A stretch of DNA of 64,000 nucleotides. Origin: Mycogone perniciosa (Eukaryota; Ascomycota; Sordariomycetes; Hypocreales; Hypocreaceae). Position numbers and translations under genes: made by a program. The stretch covers positions 124,001-188,000 of the forward strand of contig JAOALB010000007.1 in assembly GCA_025331125.1 (NCBI GenBank), in the 5' to 3' direction. The notes below the pieces were generated by a model. That model worked only from the letters and a program-made list of their open reading frames with translations. It was not told the origin of the DNA and did no database searches. How positions within the stretch are numbered: the stretch's first letter is position 1; the number at the start of each line of letters is the position of its first letter. Positions 21,791 to 33,838 of this stretch are shown piece by piece.

Positions 21791-24700
21791 TTATGTTGGA
21801 GAGGCGGATGGTGAGGATGCGCCGTCGGCGCTGAGATGTCGCAGGGCCTTGACGAGGATCTGTCGGGAGTGTACGTTGACATCTGCAAGCTCGACTTCGA
21901 ACTTGTCGCCGACCTGGACGTCCTTGACCAAGGCACAGCCGTTTAGCCCGACGATGTCCATAGCGGCGTTGAGACCGAACAAGTTCACGCGGCCAACAAA
22001 ACCCTGTCGCCAGCGAGTACTGACCGTGAAGAGCATGGTACGAGGTGCGCTGTTCTCAAAGCGCCATGCACGGACTAGGGCGATGAGTATCCATTCCTGA
22101 ATCCCGCGAGAGATGGTGCGACCCATCTTCTCGCGCATTTGTAGAAGGGGGATCGTGTTGGATAGTTGACTGGAAGAGAAGGGTAGAATGTCATCCAAGT
22201 CGTCGATAGAAGGGTCGATAGGACGCTGGATCTCGCGTTCGTGTTGGAGCGCCGCGTGGATTTGCCAGTGAACGAGCAAGTCGGAGAAGCGACGGAGCGG
22301 CGATGTGGCTTTGGCGTACATGTCCAGGCCGAGGAGGAAGTAATGGCCAGGCTGACTTGATATCTCGATTCCCCCAGTGTGTCTCGAGAGTTCTTGTCGC
22401 TGGCTCTGGCTCGGCTCGATGCCTTTATGGATTGAGGGATAGATCTCCTTCGTAGCATATTCAAAAGCTTGAGCAAGGCTGTAGGGAGAAGACTGGGCGT
22501 CTTTTCTGTAGGGAATCGGTATGCCGCGGGATGAGCACCAGCGTGCAGCGATCTCACCCGCGAGAACCATGAAGTTGGACACCACAGAGCAGCCCATTGA
22601 ATTTTCGTAGCCAACTTTGATGTAGGGATCGGCTGGGAGGACTAATGAATCTTCATTAGGATTTCCCTCGTCAACACTGTCTTGGAATGATACAGAGACT
22701 GAAGGTCGAGGGAAGAAATACGGCCAGGCACCCTTTGCAAGTCGTTTCTTCCTGATAGCATCAGCGAGTTGGTACAAAACCACCAAATCATCTTTGCTAG
22801 ACCGATCCAGATCTTTGGCAGCAACCATGGGGCGATTCACGCTTTCGGGCTCGTTTCCAAAAGGCGATCCAACAACAAGGCTATACTCAGGGACAGGTGG
22901 CGGCGCTGGTTCGTCGCAGAATTCAGATACATCCGTAGGATCCAAGTACACAACATTGCCAAGCCTAGTTGGTTCGACCTTGAAGTCAAGCATGTCACCA
23001 GCTTCGTTGACCTTGGCGCTGAAGGTAAGAGCCGGCGAGCCAGACCTCAACGAAAACTGTTTGACAAGACCTTCAGACTCAAAGTCTTTCGACTCCTCCT
23101 CGCCTAGGTCTGAGGGTAGCATTGCTTGAAAGTGCCCTGGCAAGTAGATGTTCTCCGGGATGAGTTCCATGAACTTGCCCAAATCAGAGTTTGGCTTAAT
23201 ACATGACGCAGGATCAGCTGCATGAACGTGGACCCAGAACTCGCCAGGTTTGTCGGTACGTTCTAAAGATATACCGTCATCGATGACAATGGTCGATGGC
23301 GCATCAATGCAAAATATTGTGGCCTCGGTCCGCTCTTGTCTGAACCCAGCAGCAAGATCTGGTCGCCTTGATTTCTCAAGGTCTTTTGGGGGTTCGCGCT
23401 CCAAACCACCGCCTCTAGTTATCGTGACACTCGGAAGGCGAACCTTGTATCGAGACGGAACCTCCCAAGGAGGAATGACCCCAATCTCTTGCAACAACGT
23501 CCAGGCAGTGCTTTGGTCAAGAGCAGCATTCTCATCATAAACTTGGAGGGCACGGAGAATGAGAGCGCCATAGCCATGAAACCGTGAGCCGTGATCAAAC
23601 AAATCGTAGCTGGTCCACCACTCCAGGAAAGAAATGATATCCTTGCTTGTCTGTGACCACTGCATTTGCGGCAAACGGACGCCCGTGGAAGGTCGAAGGA
23701 TGCCGTGTGGCGTCCATTCCCGCTTCGACCGACTGGCCCAGACAGCTTCCCGAGCCTGGAGAATGAATTTTCCAAGCACGGTTTCCTCCAGCTCTTCTGG
23801 ATTTAGTGGTCTCAAAAGCTTAGAGCTCTTGTCCGAGTAGTCGCGTACCATGACAGCAACTTTGTTAATGATGTTGGTATGACTGTGTGGGAAGACCTCA
23901 AATAAATGATCTCGACGGTGGCAGTCGTTGGATGGACTCAGGGGCCGAAAGCCAATCTCGTTGCGATATAAAGCTGTGTGAATGGCATACAAGGCAGGAG
24001 GTTGAAAATGATTTCCATCTTTAAGAGAAGGGGGGAGCAACATCTCGGCAATCTCGAAGAGACTAAGATACTTGACGTGTCGTTGATTAGATAGGAGTGT
24101 GCGAACGGCATCAAGTTTTCCGAGGTTAGCTTGATAGACCGATTCTGCCCTCAGCCTGAAATCGGTCATTTTCTGAATTAGGCGAGCGCCGTCCTCTCTT
24201 GATGGTCCCCTATCCTCGCGACGCAGTTCATCGAACTGTTCCGGAGATGCGTTCAGGGGCATTCTTGCCAACACAGGTGCCAGCTCATTCACGCTGGCAA
24301 ACTTTGAAACGGTGAACAAGGATGAAAAGCCCATGCTAGTAATCCATCTGCCATTAACGGCATAGAAATGATTCCGGTCGCCGAAATATCCGAGGTAAAT
24401 GGCGAAAAGAGGCACTCGTGAGCCAGCCTGCCTACTACCCCATCAGTCATTATTCAACTCATAGGGAGTCTCACCTGTCTAACCTTAATTCGATGAGATC
24501 GCCGGGATTCCTTGATCCTACTCCAACAATGGCGACCTCAGCGTCTTGGTTGCCTAGCCCACCTTGAGACTCATCGGCCATCCCCCCTTGGGTAGATACA
24601 AGGTGGTCCATCTCAGAGGAGCCGGTCGATTGTGTTCTGCTCAAACAATTCGCTACACTGCCGTGGATGAAAGAATCTTGTGGCATAGCGCTGGGCATGT

Positions 24701-25066
24701 CTTGCCCGTGCTGGGCTGTCCATGATCGCAGCTGTTCTCGAATCGGCAGAGTTTTCTCGTCCTGATCTACACTGTCTTGCCCAGGAACTGATTTTGGTAT
24801 ATTGGACTGGCCATACCGCTCGAGAGTATGGGGTAAGTTGATTGTACTGGCCCAATGCTACCAACGCTTTGTAAGTTGAGGGGAACACAACGAGATTCTA
24901 CGGCAAAACTGACTTTTTGGAGTGTTTGAAAAGCGAACCTAGAATGGCCTGCGGCATGGCTGCGAGGCAGTTTAGTGGCCACATGACGGCTTTGACTTCG
25001 TGATAAACATCTCCAGCAACTATATGGACGACCTGAAAGCTGCAACATGACGGGTGCAATGGTCAT
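21791..25066 (-). CDS. cyt-4: Mitochondrial RNase II-type exoribonuclease (Cyt-4/Dss1)
   Basis: Three exons: 25066-24914, 24857-24475, 24431-21791, 1058 residues, near the size of Neurospora Cyt-4. It is a 3'-to-5' hydrolytic exoribonuclease of the mitochondrial degradosome, involved in RNA turnover and 5'/3' end processing. The N-terminus (SGRPYSCWRCLSRSQSRHVATK) is basic and fits a mitochondrial presequence; a second methionine at 25048 could be the true start. GDLIEL and the VPLFAIYLGYFGDRNHFYAVNGRW part are family hallmarks upstream of the catalytic domain. The RNB domain begins at IFCIDAPSTIVIDDGISLE, whose acidic residues bind magnesium, and includes YAKATSPLRRFSDLLVHWQIHAAL. The C-terminus is an S1-like beta-barrel region. 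No damage is seen. Confidence 0.9.
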
Positions 25067-25659
25067 GACCCTTCTAGAATTCTCATGATGAATTTTTCAT
25101 CCATATGCAATCGCGTCGCTTGCACTCATGTTGCATAAAGTCATGGCGCGGTGTCACGTGATTTGTAAATGACCCAGGTTGTACCGGTAGGAGCAGTGCA
25201 AGTGCACCTGCTGGATGGAGGACAAGAACACAGAATGACTCGTATCGGTATCAATAGAGAGGGCACAGAAATCAAAATTTCTTCCTCATCATCAACACCA
25301 ATGTCAACGTCCAAAACCAGCGCTACGGCATTTACGAGTATATACGCATCGTACCAACATCTCCGAGCCCATTTTAGTGCGATGCTTCCAAATATCATCT
25401 TACGAGGCAGTACGAGTAGTACTCCGAACTACTAGTACTCGTACTACTCCGTACATACTACAATGATCAGCGCAAGGACTACGGAGTACTGAGTACGGCT
25501 TTCACACCCGAAGGATCAAAAGCTCATATCGTCCAGCGGTTCCTTCCCGCCAATGCGATGACCGATGTCCGCGGAGAGAGCGAGCGAACCCTTTTATACG
25601 CATGGTCGCATCGGTGAATCCTTTCGATAGGTTGCTAGCGTGGCTAGACTGATAATCAT

Positions 25660-25685
25660 TACGGAGTACGGAGTATACTCCGTAC
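25660..25685. repeat. Perfect 20-bp palindrome with adjacent half-unit
   Basis: Positions 25666-25685 are identical to their reverse complement: GTACGGAGTA followed by TACTCCGTAC. A further TACGGA half-unit precedes it. It is the cleanest member of the dispersed palindrome family in this window. Confidence 0.85.
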
Positions 25686-26112
25686 AAACCAACAATACTA
25701 CCCTGTTGGGTTGCCTCCTGGCGGTCGAACACGGTGTTTCTCCCTTCTGGAAATGAGAAGCAAAAGCGCTACTAGTACTATTACGACTACGGAGCACTAC
25801 CAGCGGTCAAGCCCCGGCCAAGGCATCTTATTATTACTACTCGTACTAGTATCAGTACTAAGTACGAAGTACGAACTGAGATATTACAGCCATTCGGGCA
25901 TGACTTGGCGTTTGACATAGGGGCCGATACTGGGGGTCTTTTGTCATTTTATACCAGTCAACTTGTCCAGGGACTGTGCGGGCAATCGTACGAGTATGCA
26001 TTGAGTCAAAGAACGGTACTCCATCGATAAGGAACCGACAAACCGGGCTCATTTTTCTGACATGACACGTCCAGAAAGCTTACATCGGTAAAGAAGCGGA
26101 TTTCATTTGGTC

Positions 26113-26144
26113 TACTTCGTAATGCGGTACGAAGTACTCCGTAC
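26113..26144. repeat. TACTTCGTA plus composite 18-mer
   Basis: TACTTCGTA (26113-26121) is followed by GTACGAAGTACTCCGTAC (26127-26144). The 18-mer is identical to 49173-49190 and to the complement of 16624-16641. Confidence 0.8.
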
Positions 26145-27115
26145 GGCGTAGCATTGGATGTTTCGCTCTTGAGCCGCTTACTGAGGTGGACGCAGGAACA
26201 ATCTTTCAGACCCACCACACTTGCGCGCCTCCAAGCCACAAGTCCCTGTCGATTCATGCAAGTTAGAGTACTAAGGGAGGTGACAGTCTTGAACTCAAGG
26301 ATGAGTCTACGACAGCTAGCCTAAGCCACACGACGAGCGAGTGATGGTCATTCTCATCTCCCAGTCGTCAAGTACCGATTCGAACGAGGAGTCTCTACGA
26401 AGTATCATTGTTAAAGTTAACAAACGGCTTTCATCATCTCATTTCCCTAAACACGCCGGTTTGCGAGTCTCCAGATGCCGACAGGGCCAGCTTCGACCGC
26501 TCATTCATCAAGATGCGTTACATCTCTGGGTCAAGGGTGCAGATTTAGCCCGCTTGGCCTGTTGTGCCCAGAATACGCCCCTTTCAAGGACGTGCTCTGC
26601 TCCACTCCCCCTATCTGCCTCCCAGATTTTGCCTCTTTTGATCTACTTGTAGCAGCCAGCGGTCTTCCACGGGTCCAACGGTGACCACGGTGGCTCGCCT
26701 ACCGACCCCTTTCATCTGCCCTTGGCATTCCTTTTGACCACGGGACATAAACACGGAGTACATTATCCACAGTCTGAATTCCACAGCCGGCCAAGTACCC
26801 GCCCCAAGACCCTGGTCAGCCAGGCTAATAATACTAACAGCATTCTCACCCACCAACTTACGGATATGCCTGCACGCGCGACGGCCTGAGAACATCCATA
26901 ACAACAGCCACATTCCCATATTCTCTTCCTTTCTCTTCCCTCCCTCCCTCACGAACAGTCGATGTCGAGATCGTGAAGAAAGCCGTAGCAATTCGCTTTC
27001 GTCCTCTCGTTCACTTACCATCTAACTTACCGCTTCACTCGTTTAGCGGGCATTCTTTTTCTTGTTAACGACTCACATTCAAATTCTCGCCATTGGACAA
27101 GCCACTCCCTTCATC

Positions 27116-28889
27116 ATGAAGGGCATGTTTGCTGCCGCCGCTGTGGCGGCAATGACTGGTGCTGCCAGCGCTGCTCACGGCCACCACGGTCATGGTCATC
27201 TCTTCGCGAAGAGGAACAACGGAACCGGGGAGACCTGTGTCGCAGGATGCACTACTTACTGGACTACCTTCCTGGGCGAACCGACCCGTATGCGCACAAG
27301 AACCCATGAAATGATCTGCGTTTTAGGCAGGGATAAGGCCTTTGTCATACTAACATGATCATATAGTCGTTCCTGAGAAGACCACGACGACCATCAAGAC
27401 CAGCCTGAGCACCATCACTGAGACCGTCACCAGGGCTCCAGCAACCACTGAGGTTGTTGTTCCTCTGCCGACGCCTGCGCCTCACACGTTCCCGACCCCT
27501 GGCACATACAGCGTCCCGGCCACAACCATTGTAGTGACCGAAACCACAACCGTCTGTGGTGCTACCTCAGCCACGGTGGCTCCAGGAACTCACACCCTCG
27601 GTGGTGTTACCACGATTGTGAAGATGGCCACCACAGTTGTCTGCCCATTGGCGACCGTTTCGACTAGCGGCACCGTCACCACCAGCACCATTCTGTTGAC
27701 CACCTATGTCTGCCCTAGCGCTGGCACTTACACCATTGGCCCTATCACCACTGCTGTGTCGAACTCGGCCGTCGTTGTCTATCCCACCCCAGTCAGCTAC
27801 GCGCCTGGTACATATGTGGCTCCCGCAAAGGTTGTGACCGTCACCGAGACTGATTACGTCTACTACTGCCCATTCACCAACTCTGGCCTCCCCACAACTA
27901 CTCCAGCTCCAGCTCCCGTCCCTCAGCCAAGCTCCTCCAATGCTGTTTCTTCCCCTCCAGCCAAGCCTACTACCGAAGCCGCCGCGCCACCCAAGTCTAC
28001 TGAGACTGTCCAGCCAAAGCCTCAACCCAAGCCTGAGACCAAGCCTCAGCCCCAGCCCTCCAAGGGCGGTCCCCTCGGTAGCAACAACGACCACTGGGCC
28101 ATGACCTACACCCCCTATGAGCCCGCCAATGGCAACTGCAAGTCAGCCTCGCAGGTCGACAGCGATTTGGCTGCACTGAAGCAGGCTGGCTTCAGTACCC
28201 TGCGTCTCTACTCTACTGACTGCAACACCCTGGAAAATGTTGGCAATGCTGCCAGAAAGTATGGCTTGCGTTTGATTATTGGCGTCTTTGTCAAGGCCAG
28301 CTGCAGCGCCAATGCCCCTGATATCAGCGAGCAGATCAACGCCATCGCCAAGTGGGCTCACTGGCGTGACGTTGACCTTATTGTTGTTGGTAACGAGTCC
28401 ATCATGAACGGCCACTGTTCTGCTAGCCAGCTCCATGACCTCATCCTTGCCGTCAAGTCCGCGTGCACTGGTTACACTGGCCCTTACACTGTTGCTGAGG
28501 TCCTCTCAGTCTACCAGCAGCCCGGTGTTGCAGATGTCCTCTGCCCAGTTATTGACGTTACTGGTTGCAACATTCACCCATACTTCAACTCTGCTGTTTC
28601 TCCCGACAAGGCTGGTGAATTCGTTGCTGGTCAGCTCCAGATCCTAGGTGAGATCTGCCCTGGTAAGCAGGCCATTAGTCTGGAGACGGGCTGGCCTATC
28701 TATGGCAAAACCAATGGTCTTGCTGTTCCTGGTGTGCAGGAGCAGGCCATCGCTCTCCAATCCATTCGTAAGACGTGTGGTAACAGGGTTGCCTTCTTCT
28801 CACCCAATCACGATAAATGGAAGTTGGCGGGTGAATGTGGGTGCGAGCAGAGCTGGGGCTGTGCTGCGACCTTCGGCATTTCCATGTAA
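27116..28889 (+). CDS. btgE: Secreted GH17 cell-wall beta-1,3-glucanase (BtgE-like)
   Basis: Two exons: 27116-27287 and 27367-28889, 564 residues. A signal peptide (MKGMFAAAAVAAMTGAASA) is followed by a histidine-rich segment ending in AKR, a likely Kex2 site. Next come repeats with TTTVCGATSATVAPGTHTLGG and two TTxVCPxAGTYT-type units, then a Pro/Lys linker. The catalytic GH17 domain runs from about residue 315 (HWAMTYTPYEP) to the end. VGNESIMNG carries the proton-donor glutamate and SLETGWPIYG the nucleophile. The domain order matches Aspergillus BtgE. Family members cut or rearrange wall beta-1,3-glucan. There is no C-terminal hydrophobic tail, so a GPI anchor is unlikely; retention by wall binding is an inference. 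Confidence 0.9.
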
Positions 28890-31410
28890 GCCATCAGTCG
28901 ACTTCGAGCTATCATCCACTATGCATCTTTGGTTACCGCAAACGTCAGGCATATGTACGGAATGTACTTGAACGAGTCTCGATCTCGCGCGGTTTCGTCA
29001 GTGACCCCCATAACAAGCTCTGATGCCAGTGGTTCTTTGGGTCACTTTGGTGTAAGGAGTTCACGCCAGCACCAAATGCGTAGAGCACTCGTGCATAATG
29101 TTTGGATATGGCAGGTCTGCTACCAAGATCTTTTTGTGGTTTTGTGATAAAGTAGCAGGTCTATCGCTTTTTGGAAATTGGGGTCTTCTGTATATCTGAG
29201 CGTTATCAAATCTTCATGTACATTTAGCATTGGCTCATAGGGCTGTAATTTAGTGTTCTGTGGAACGCGATGGTTACTACATTCATATGTGTTTTGCCTC
29301 CACAAGTTCCCCGTAGGCCCCATGTCTGATGGAATGCGTGTGCATGGCTTAGGAATGGCTGACGCAGAAAAATAGAGGGTTTGATTCGAAGGGTTTCTTT
29401 CTGCATATCTGCCAATCACCACTTTCACAACATAGGAGAAGTTTGCAAGCCTAACATCATCAGACACGCGCTGTTAGTACAGTATCAAGCCGTCTGCGAG
29501 CTGATTGGCAGTGTGTTCTGTGAGGATTCCCGGGCCTAATGGATGTGGTGACCTATGCCGTTGGATCTTAATCCTTGCCAACGATCTCGGGATTTTTATT
29601 CATTTAAGCACATAACTAAATGCCGATAGGATTCCGAATATTCCGCAGCAAAGGGGGGAAATACGAAGAGAAAGCAGCAATTGCTAATTTAACCCAGTTC
29701 CACAATGAAAATTGAGCTAAACTGCCTCATCAAAACTAAACTAAGCGTTGGGCACTTTAAATACATCAGTATCAACCGAAATCTTGCCCACCATAGAAAT
29801 GACCCTTTGAGTCTCCTCCAAGAGCTCATTGCGTGTGAGATGAGTAAGTAGAGAGATTAGGAAGATGTTTGCTGCAGATGAATTCACTGGAGTGTTTGTA
29901 GGTGAATGAGAGAGAGAAGGTATAACGATGCAAACTGATGTAGGGTTGAGGGATTATGGTAAGGGATTTTTAGGCTTTCTATTTTCACAGAAAACAATAG
30001 AAACAAAATAGTCAATCAAAGTATTCAGAGCTCTCCCTATGCTATTATACCATAAATAGTAAACGACCATTAAATAACAATTATCCGCTGCAATAGGAGC
30101 AATATGTGGCAATAGTACCTACATTAACGGATAGAGTAGTAGTAGATGTTTTGCAGTCCATATTTTATCACCACCTCCATTTGCCGAGTTAGACTAACAG
30201 ATTTCTCTTACAAAGTCAATTAACCTAATTATACCTCCTTGCTGCTCCATGTCCCGTCATATACGAAGTAGGACAAGCAAATCTATCCTTGGAATGCATA
30301 ACTGTTACACAACTTCTTTTTTTTTCTTCCCTGCGACTGACTGACCATGAGAACGAAGAATTCCCACGAGGCTCTCTAGATATTCATCCAAAATCCCTGT
30401 TGTTACGCACTTCATATCTCACCGCCGTGGTTCTCACATCACTAATTCTTCTTTAGCCCTTATTGAACTCATGGGACTATGGTATAGTACTAGTTGGAAC
30501 CAAAGACCCCGGATTTCAGGAAAAGAAACGACGTTGGCCTGGAGAATCCGGCTGGGAAACAGGGACGAAAAGAAAGACTGCAAAGACCCGAACACGAGCC
30601 AACGGATCCGGGAAGACGGGAGATGACGAGGACACAGAGCTCGTGAGACGTCGTGTGTGTACACTATGGATGCGGTGACACCTCTGACGGGTCTGTACAT
30701 TCCTCCTCGTACGGAGTATACTACCCATGAATACGTATTAGTTACGACCCAAAGCATGAATCAATCGTGGTGAATATTTGCTCCATATTGTTACCTACAT
30801 TCCTGCATCTCCTCAAATAATGTCAACTTGAAGAGGAATAGCAATGATAAGTGTACATTTATATTCCTCCACAGATATCTCGTGGACCGTCTCATAAAAA
30901 AACCATGTGAAAACTGAAGAAAGAAATATCCAAAACCAACAAAAGGGAACATTTGATCATGTATATGCTGCACTCCATCCCATTCCGTCCTGTCCTGTCA
31001 TGCAACGTTGTTTCCAGAGCCCTCCCTAAAGGGCCAAAGTTCCCTATATATTGAATCCCCCGTTTTCGTATGCCCCCAATGTGTACCCAGTAGTACCTAG
31101 TAAGTAAACCCAGCGTGAAAATGTCCACGCCAACCAACGTATGAGAGTGGTGGGGTGGCGATGAATGGAAACACATGCACCACCCGCAATGCAGCCGAGT
31201 CAATGTAGCTTGGCCAGAAATAACCCTGTCCCCTTGCTTCTTGAGGTGGCGTGGTGTTGATAATCATGCATCGTTGAAGAAGGCATGGACGACATGAAAA
31301 GCCGACATTAGATATGAATCATCATCATAGAGAAATAGCCGGGTATATAAAAGGGAAGATAAAATAGTGAACGAGGAAAATCGTGACTTCGTAATCGAAC
31401 ACGGAAATCG
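28890..31410. other. Intergenic region between convergent btgE and WD40 gene
   Basis: I see no supported gene in this 2.5 kb. The middle (about 29.6-30.25 kb) is visibly AT-rich, with many TATA and AATA stretches and no open frame of note. One GTACGGAGTATAC unit lies near 30.71 kb. Confidence 0.55.
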
Positions 31411-33838
31411 CTAAAATGGCTCCGGGCCGTCCATATACGGCGGTGGTATGTTGCGGCGTCGCGAGTTATTCGCTTCTGGCATTGTGTGCCATTGCACATT
31501 GTCCCAACCATTTGACTCGTCGCGTCCAACTGGCTCTCGCCGCCAATTTTTCACCATACTCTCGCCGCAGCGTTCTAGCTGCAAGAGACCACCACGATGC
31601 GCGTCGCAACAGAGAATGTTCAAGTTCTGCCCCTCGCTGTCGAAGGCAACGCCGCCAATCTCGCCGAAGACGTCCACCGTCTGCTTCGAGCAGAAGGTCT
31701 GGGCATCAATGATGTTGATGTAGTCGGCTTCTTCGGCTGCCACAAGGACTGGCTTGCCGCTTCCGGTGGGCGAGAAGCGTAGACTACGAACACCAGACAT
31801 GTTGGCCCTGATGGTGCACAGAGGTGTACTGACGCCGCTCGAGTTACACCAGCGCCGGGCATCCCAAATTCTGATGCCCTTGTCCTGAAATCCAGTCGCC
31901 ACTGTGTAGCCGTTGTCAGACCAGTCACAGGCAAACCCATAGTCGCGGTGTCCGCTCAACTCCTGAAGGACTTCCCCTGAATCGGCATTGGTAATCAGGA
32001 CGTCCAAGTTGTCGCCAACCACAACCCTCAGCCGGCCATCTGGTGAAATGGCCGAGCAATTCAGGGCGAAGGGGTACATGACCTTCGAAACGAACTTCTC
32101 TGTCTGCAAGTCCATGACCCGGAAGCCATGGTCGTTGCTCGCGATTGCTGCGACAGGGGTCCAAGACCGCCTGGGCCGGTAGATCTTGATGTGATTAGTG
32201 ATTCCACTAATATCAGTGGATATCTGGCCCTCTGAGTAGTTCTTCCTGTCCTCGGTGCCCAGCGCCTGCAGGCAATAGTCGCCGTTGAACGTACCGCCCA
32301 TTAGGACGCCGCAGGCGGCATCAAGCGTCGAAACCGCTGGCGCAGCCATGCCGGGAAACTCGCGTAGGTTCATGGCCAAGTCGGTTCTCCTCGTGACTGT
32401 GTTCATCACATTGATTCCTTGAGCACTGGGATAAAACGCTTGTGTACGAGAGGGACACGCAAGTACACTTCGAAGCTGAAAATGCGCGAGGCTAACATCT
32501 CGTCGCAAGTCCATTCTTTTGAACCGGAAGAAACTATCGGTTGAAGGAATCTTCTCCTCACTCGGATCGCGCTGTTACTCAAGAGTTAGCCATATCCAAT
32601 CGCCAAGTCACACAGCGCATATTTCCGTTAGTACTCACATTCGGTTGGTCTGAACCCGGCCTGTTGACATAGTTCTTGTACGTGGCCTGTCGCCTCTTTC
32701 TCGCAGCCTGGCGCGTTGTGCCCATGCTTTCCCAATCTAGGCCCTGTACGTCGCAGCTGTCCCCCCCCAGATCTGAGTATAGAACTTCGTCAATGTCTTC
32801 CCGTGCTTGTCTTATGACCTCATGGAGATCTGGCCGAGGTATCCGTGGGTTCGGGGCGAAAAGCTGCCCATACGCCCAGCCACGGAGGAAGTCAACAAGA
32901 CCAAGATTCTCCGAGCCGAGGATGCTGGGGTTTGGATTGCTTAATTGGACCGGAGGGAGAGGGTCGACCAGGTTATCCAATGCTTGGGGAATAGGAGGCG
33001 GTGGTGGGGGAGCAATCGCCAGCGGCGGCGGAGGCGCACCAATCCACATGTCTGTAGGGAGAACAGCGTCCATGACGAGGTCGGTCCCTATGGGGTCGTG
33101 CATGTGGAGATGAAAGTTGGGTGGTAATGTGTAGTAGTTGAGGTCGGTTGGCATATCAGTTTCGTCATCCTCAGCGTCTTCGTCTTCTACCTCCTGCTGC
33201 TGCTGTTGCTGCTGCTGCGGGAGGGGATCCTCTGAGTCGTATTCCAAATCAGAAAGAATCACGTCATTCGCAGTATTGACACTGTCGAGAGGGGCACCAC
33301 CGTCGCTATCGCTCATGTCTAGATCATGATCCCCTTGTTGGTGGTGGTGATGATGGTGGTGATGGTGATGGTGGTAGTGGTGATGATGGTGGTGGTGGTG
33401 ATAATAGTAGTCGTCGCTGGGGCTGTCGACGTCCTCAGAGGGGTCGAGGTTGGAGTGATCGTCGCCGTCGTCGTTGTGGTTGTCGTCGTCGTAGAGAGGG
33501 AAGGAGTCGGGTAGGTATTCGGGGTCCTCGTCGCCGTCGACGGGGACCTGCGTCATGACCGCCGCAACAGCGAGGTTTCCGTGATGTTCGTGATATCCGT
33601 AATCGATGTCGCTGGCGCTGTCACTGTCGTCGTCGCGACTTTCAAATTGGTCCTCAACGTGTTGATAGTTATTGTGTGCGGCAGCGCTATTCCCCGAAGC
33701 GTGAAAAGCCGCATCCTGTTCCCGACGCCACTCCCAATACCGGTCTTGCTGCTGGTCCTTCTTTTGGTCCTGCTTCGGCAGCGTGTCGGTGTCGTCGTTC
33801 TGGCGATCCGGCGACAATAGCAGTGACGCAGATCGCAT
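31411..33838 (-). CDS. WD40-repeat protein (DUF2415) with long low-complexity N-terminus
   Basis: Two exons: 33838-32639 and 32571-31411, 786 residues. The C-terminal half is a WD40-type propeller: LSGHRDYGFACDWSDNGYTVATG then FQDKGIRIWDARRWC, a segment typical of fungal DUF2415 proteins, followed by SGVRSLRFSPTG and further blades. The N-terminal half has low complexity: acidic stretches, three Tyr followed by 8 His, Tyr, and 12 His (residues 144-167), 8 Gln (209-216) and proline runs. Between them, LVDFLRGWAYGQLFAPNPRI is ordered and probably conserved. The function is not known to me; homologues are usually listed only as WD repeat proteins. The ATG at 33838 opens the frame, and the intron (32572-32638) has a good GTGAGT donor. 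Confidence 0.82.
33191..33214 (-). repeat. CAG/CAA tract encoding eight glutamines
   Basis: Seen on the plus strand as CTGCTGCTGCTGTTGCTGCTGCTG, it encodes Gln209-216 of the WD40 protein, just before an acidic stretch. Confidence 0.8.
33338..33409 (-). repeat. Trinucleotide tract encoding Tyr/His run
   Basis: On the minus strand CAC/CAT codons with TAT/TAC at one end encode residues 144-167 of the WD40 protein (3 Tyr, 8 His, 1 Tyr, 12 His). The mix of CAC and CAT shows it is not a pure microsatellite, so slippage may have been partly masked by point changes. Confidence 0.85.

Larger units (their letters stand above)
25067..27115. other. Intergenic region between cyt-4 and btgE, dense in short palindromes
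   Basis: No gene is supported. The part 25.41-26.15 kb is crowded with ACTAGTACTCGTAC, TACGGAGTAC and GTACGAAGTAC units. From about 26.6 kb the plus strand is pyrimidine-rich, fitting the btgE promoter and leader. Confidence 0.55.

Noticed and set aside
26330..26420. GTTCGAATC-like word suggesting a tRNA T-loop
   Set aside because: On the minus strand no acceptor stem, D-loop or anticodon arm can be built around it.
27567..28094. 175-codon minus-strand frame
   Set aside because: It is the mirror of the Thr/Ser/Pro-rich repeat part of btgE.
33326..33514. Valine/methionine-rich plus-strand frame
   Set aside because: It is the antisense reading of the His/Asp codon tract of the WD40 gene.
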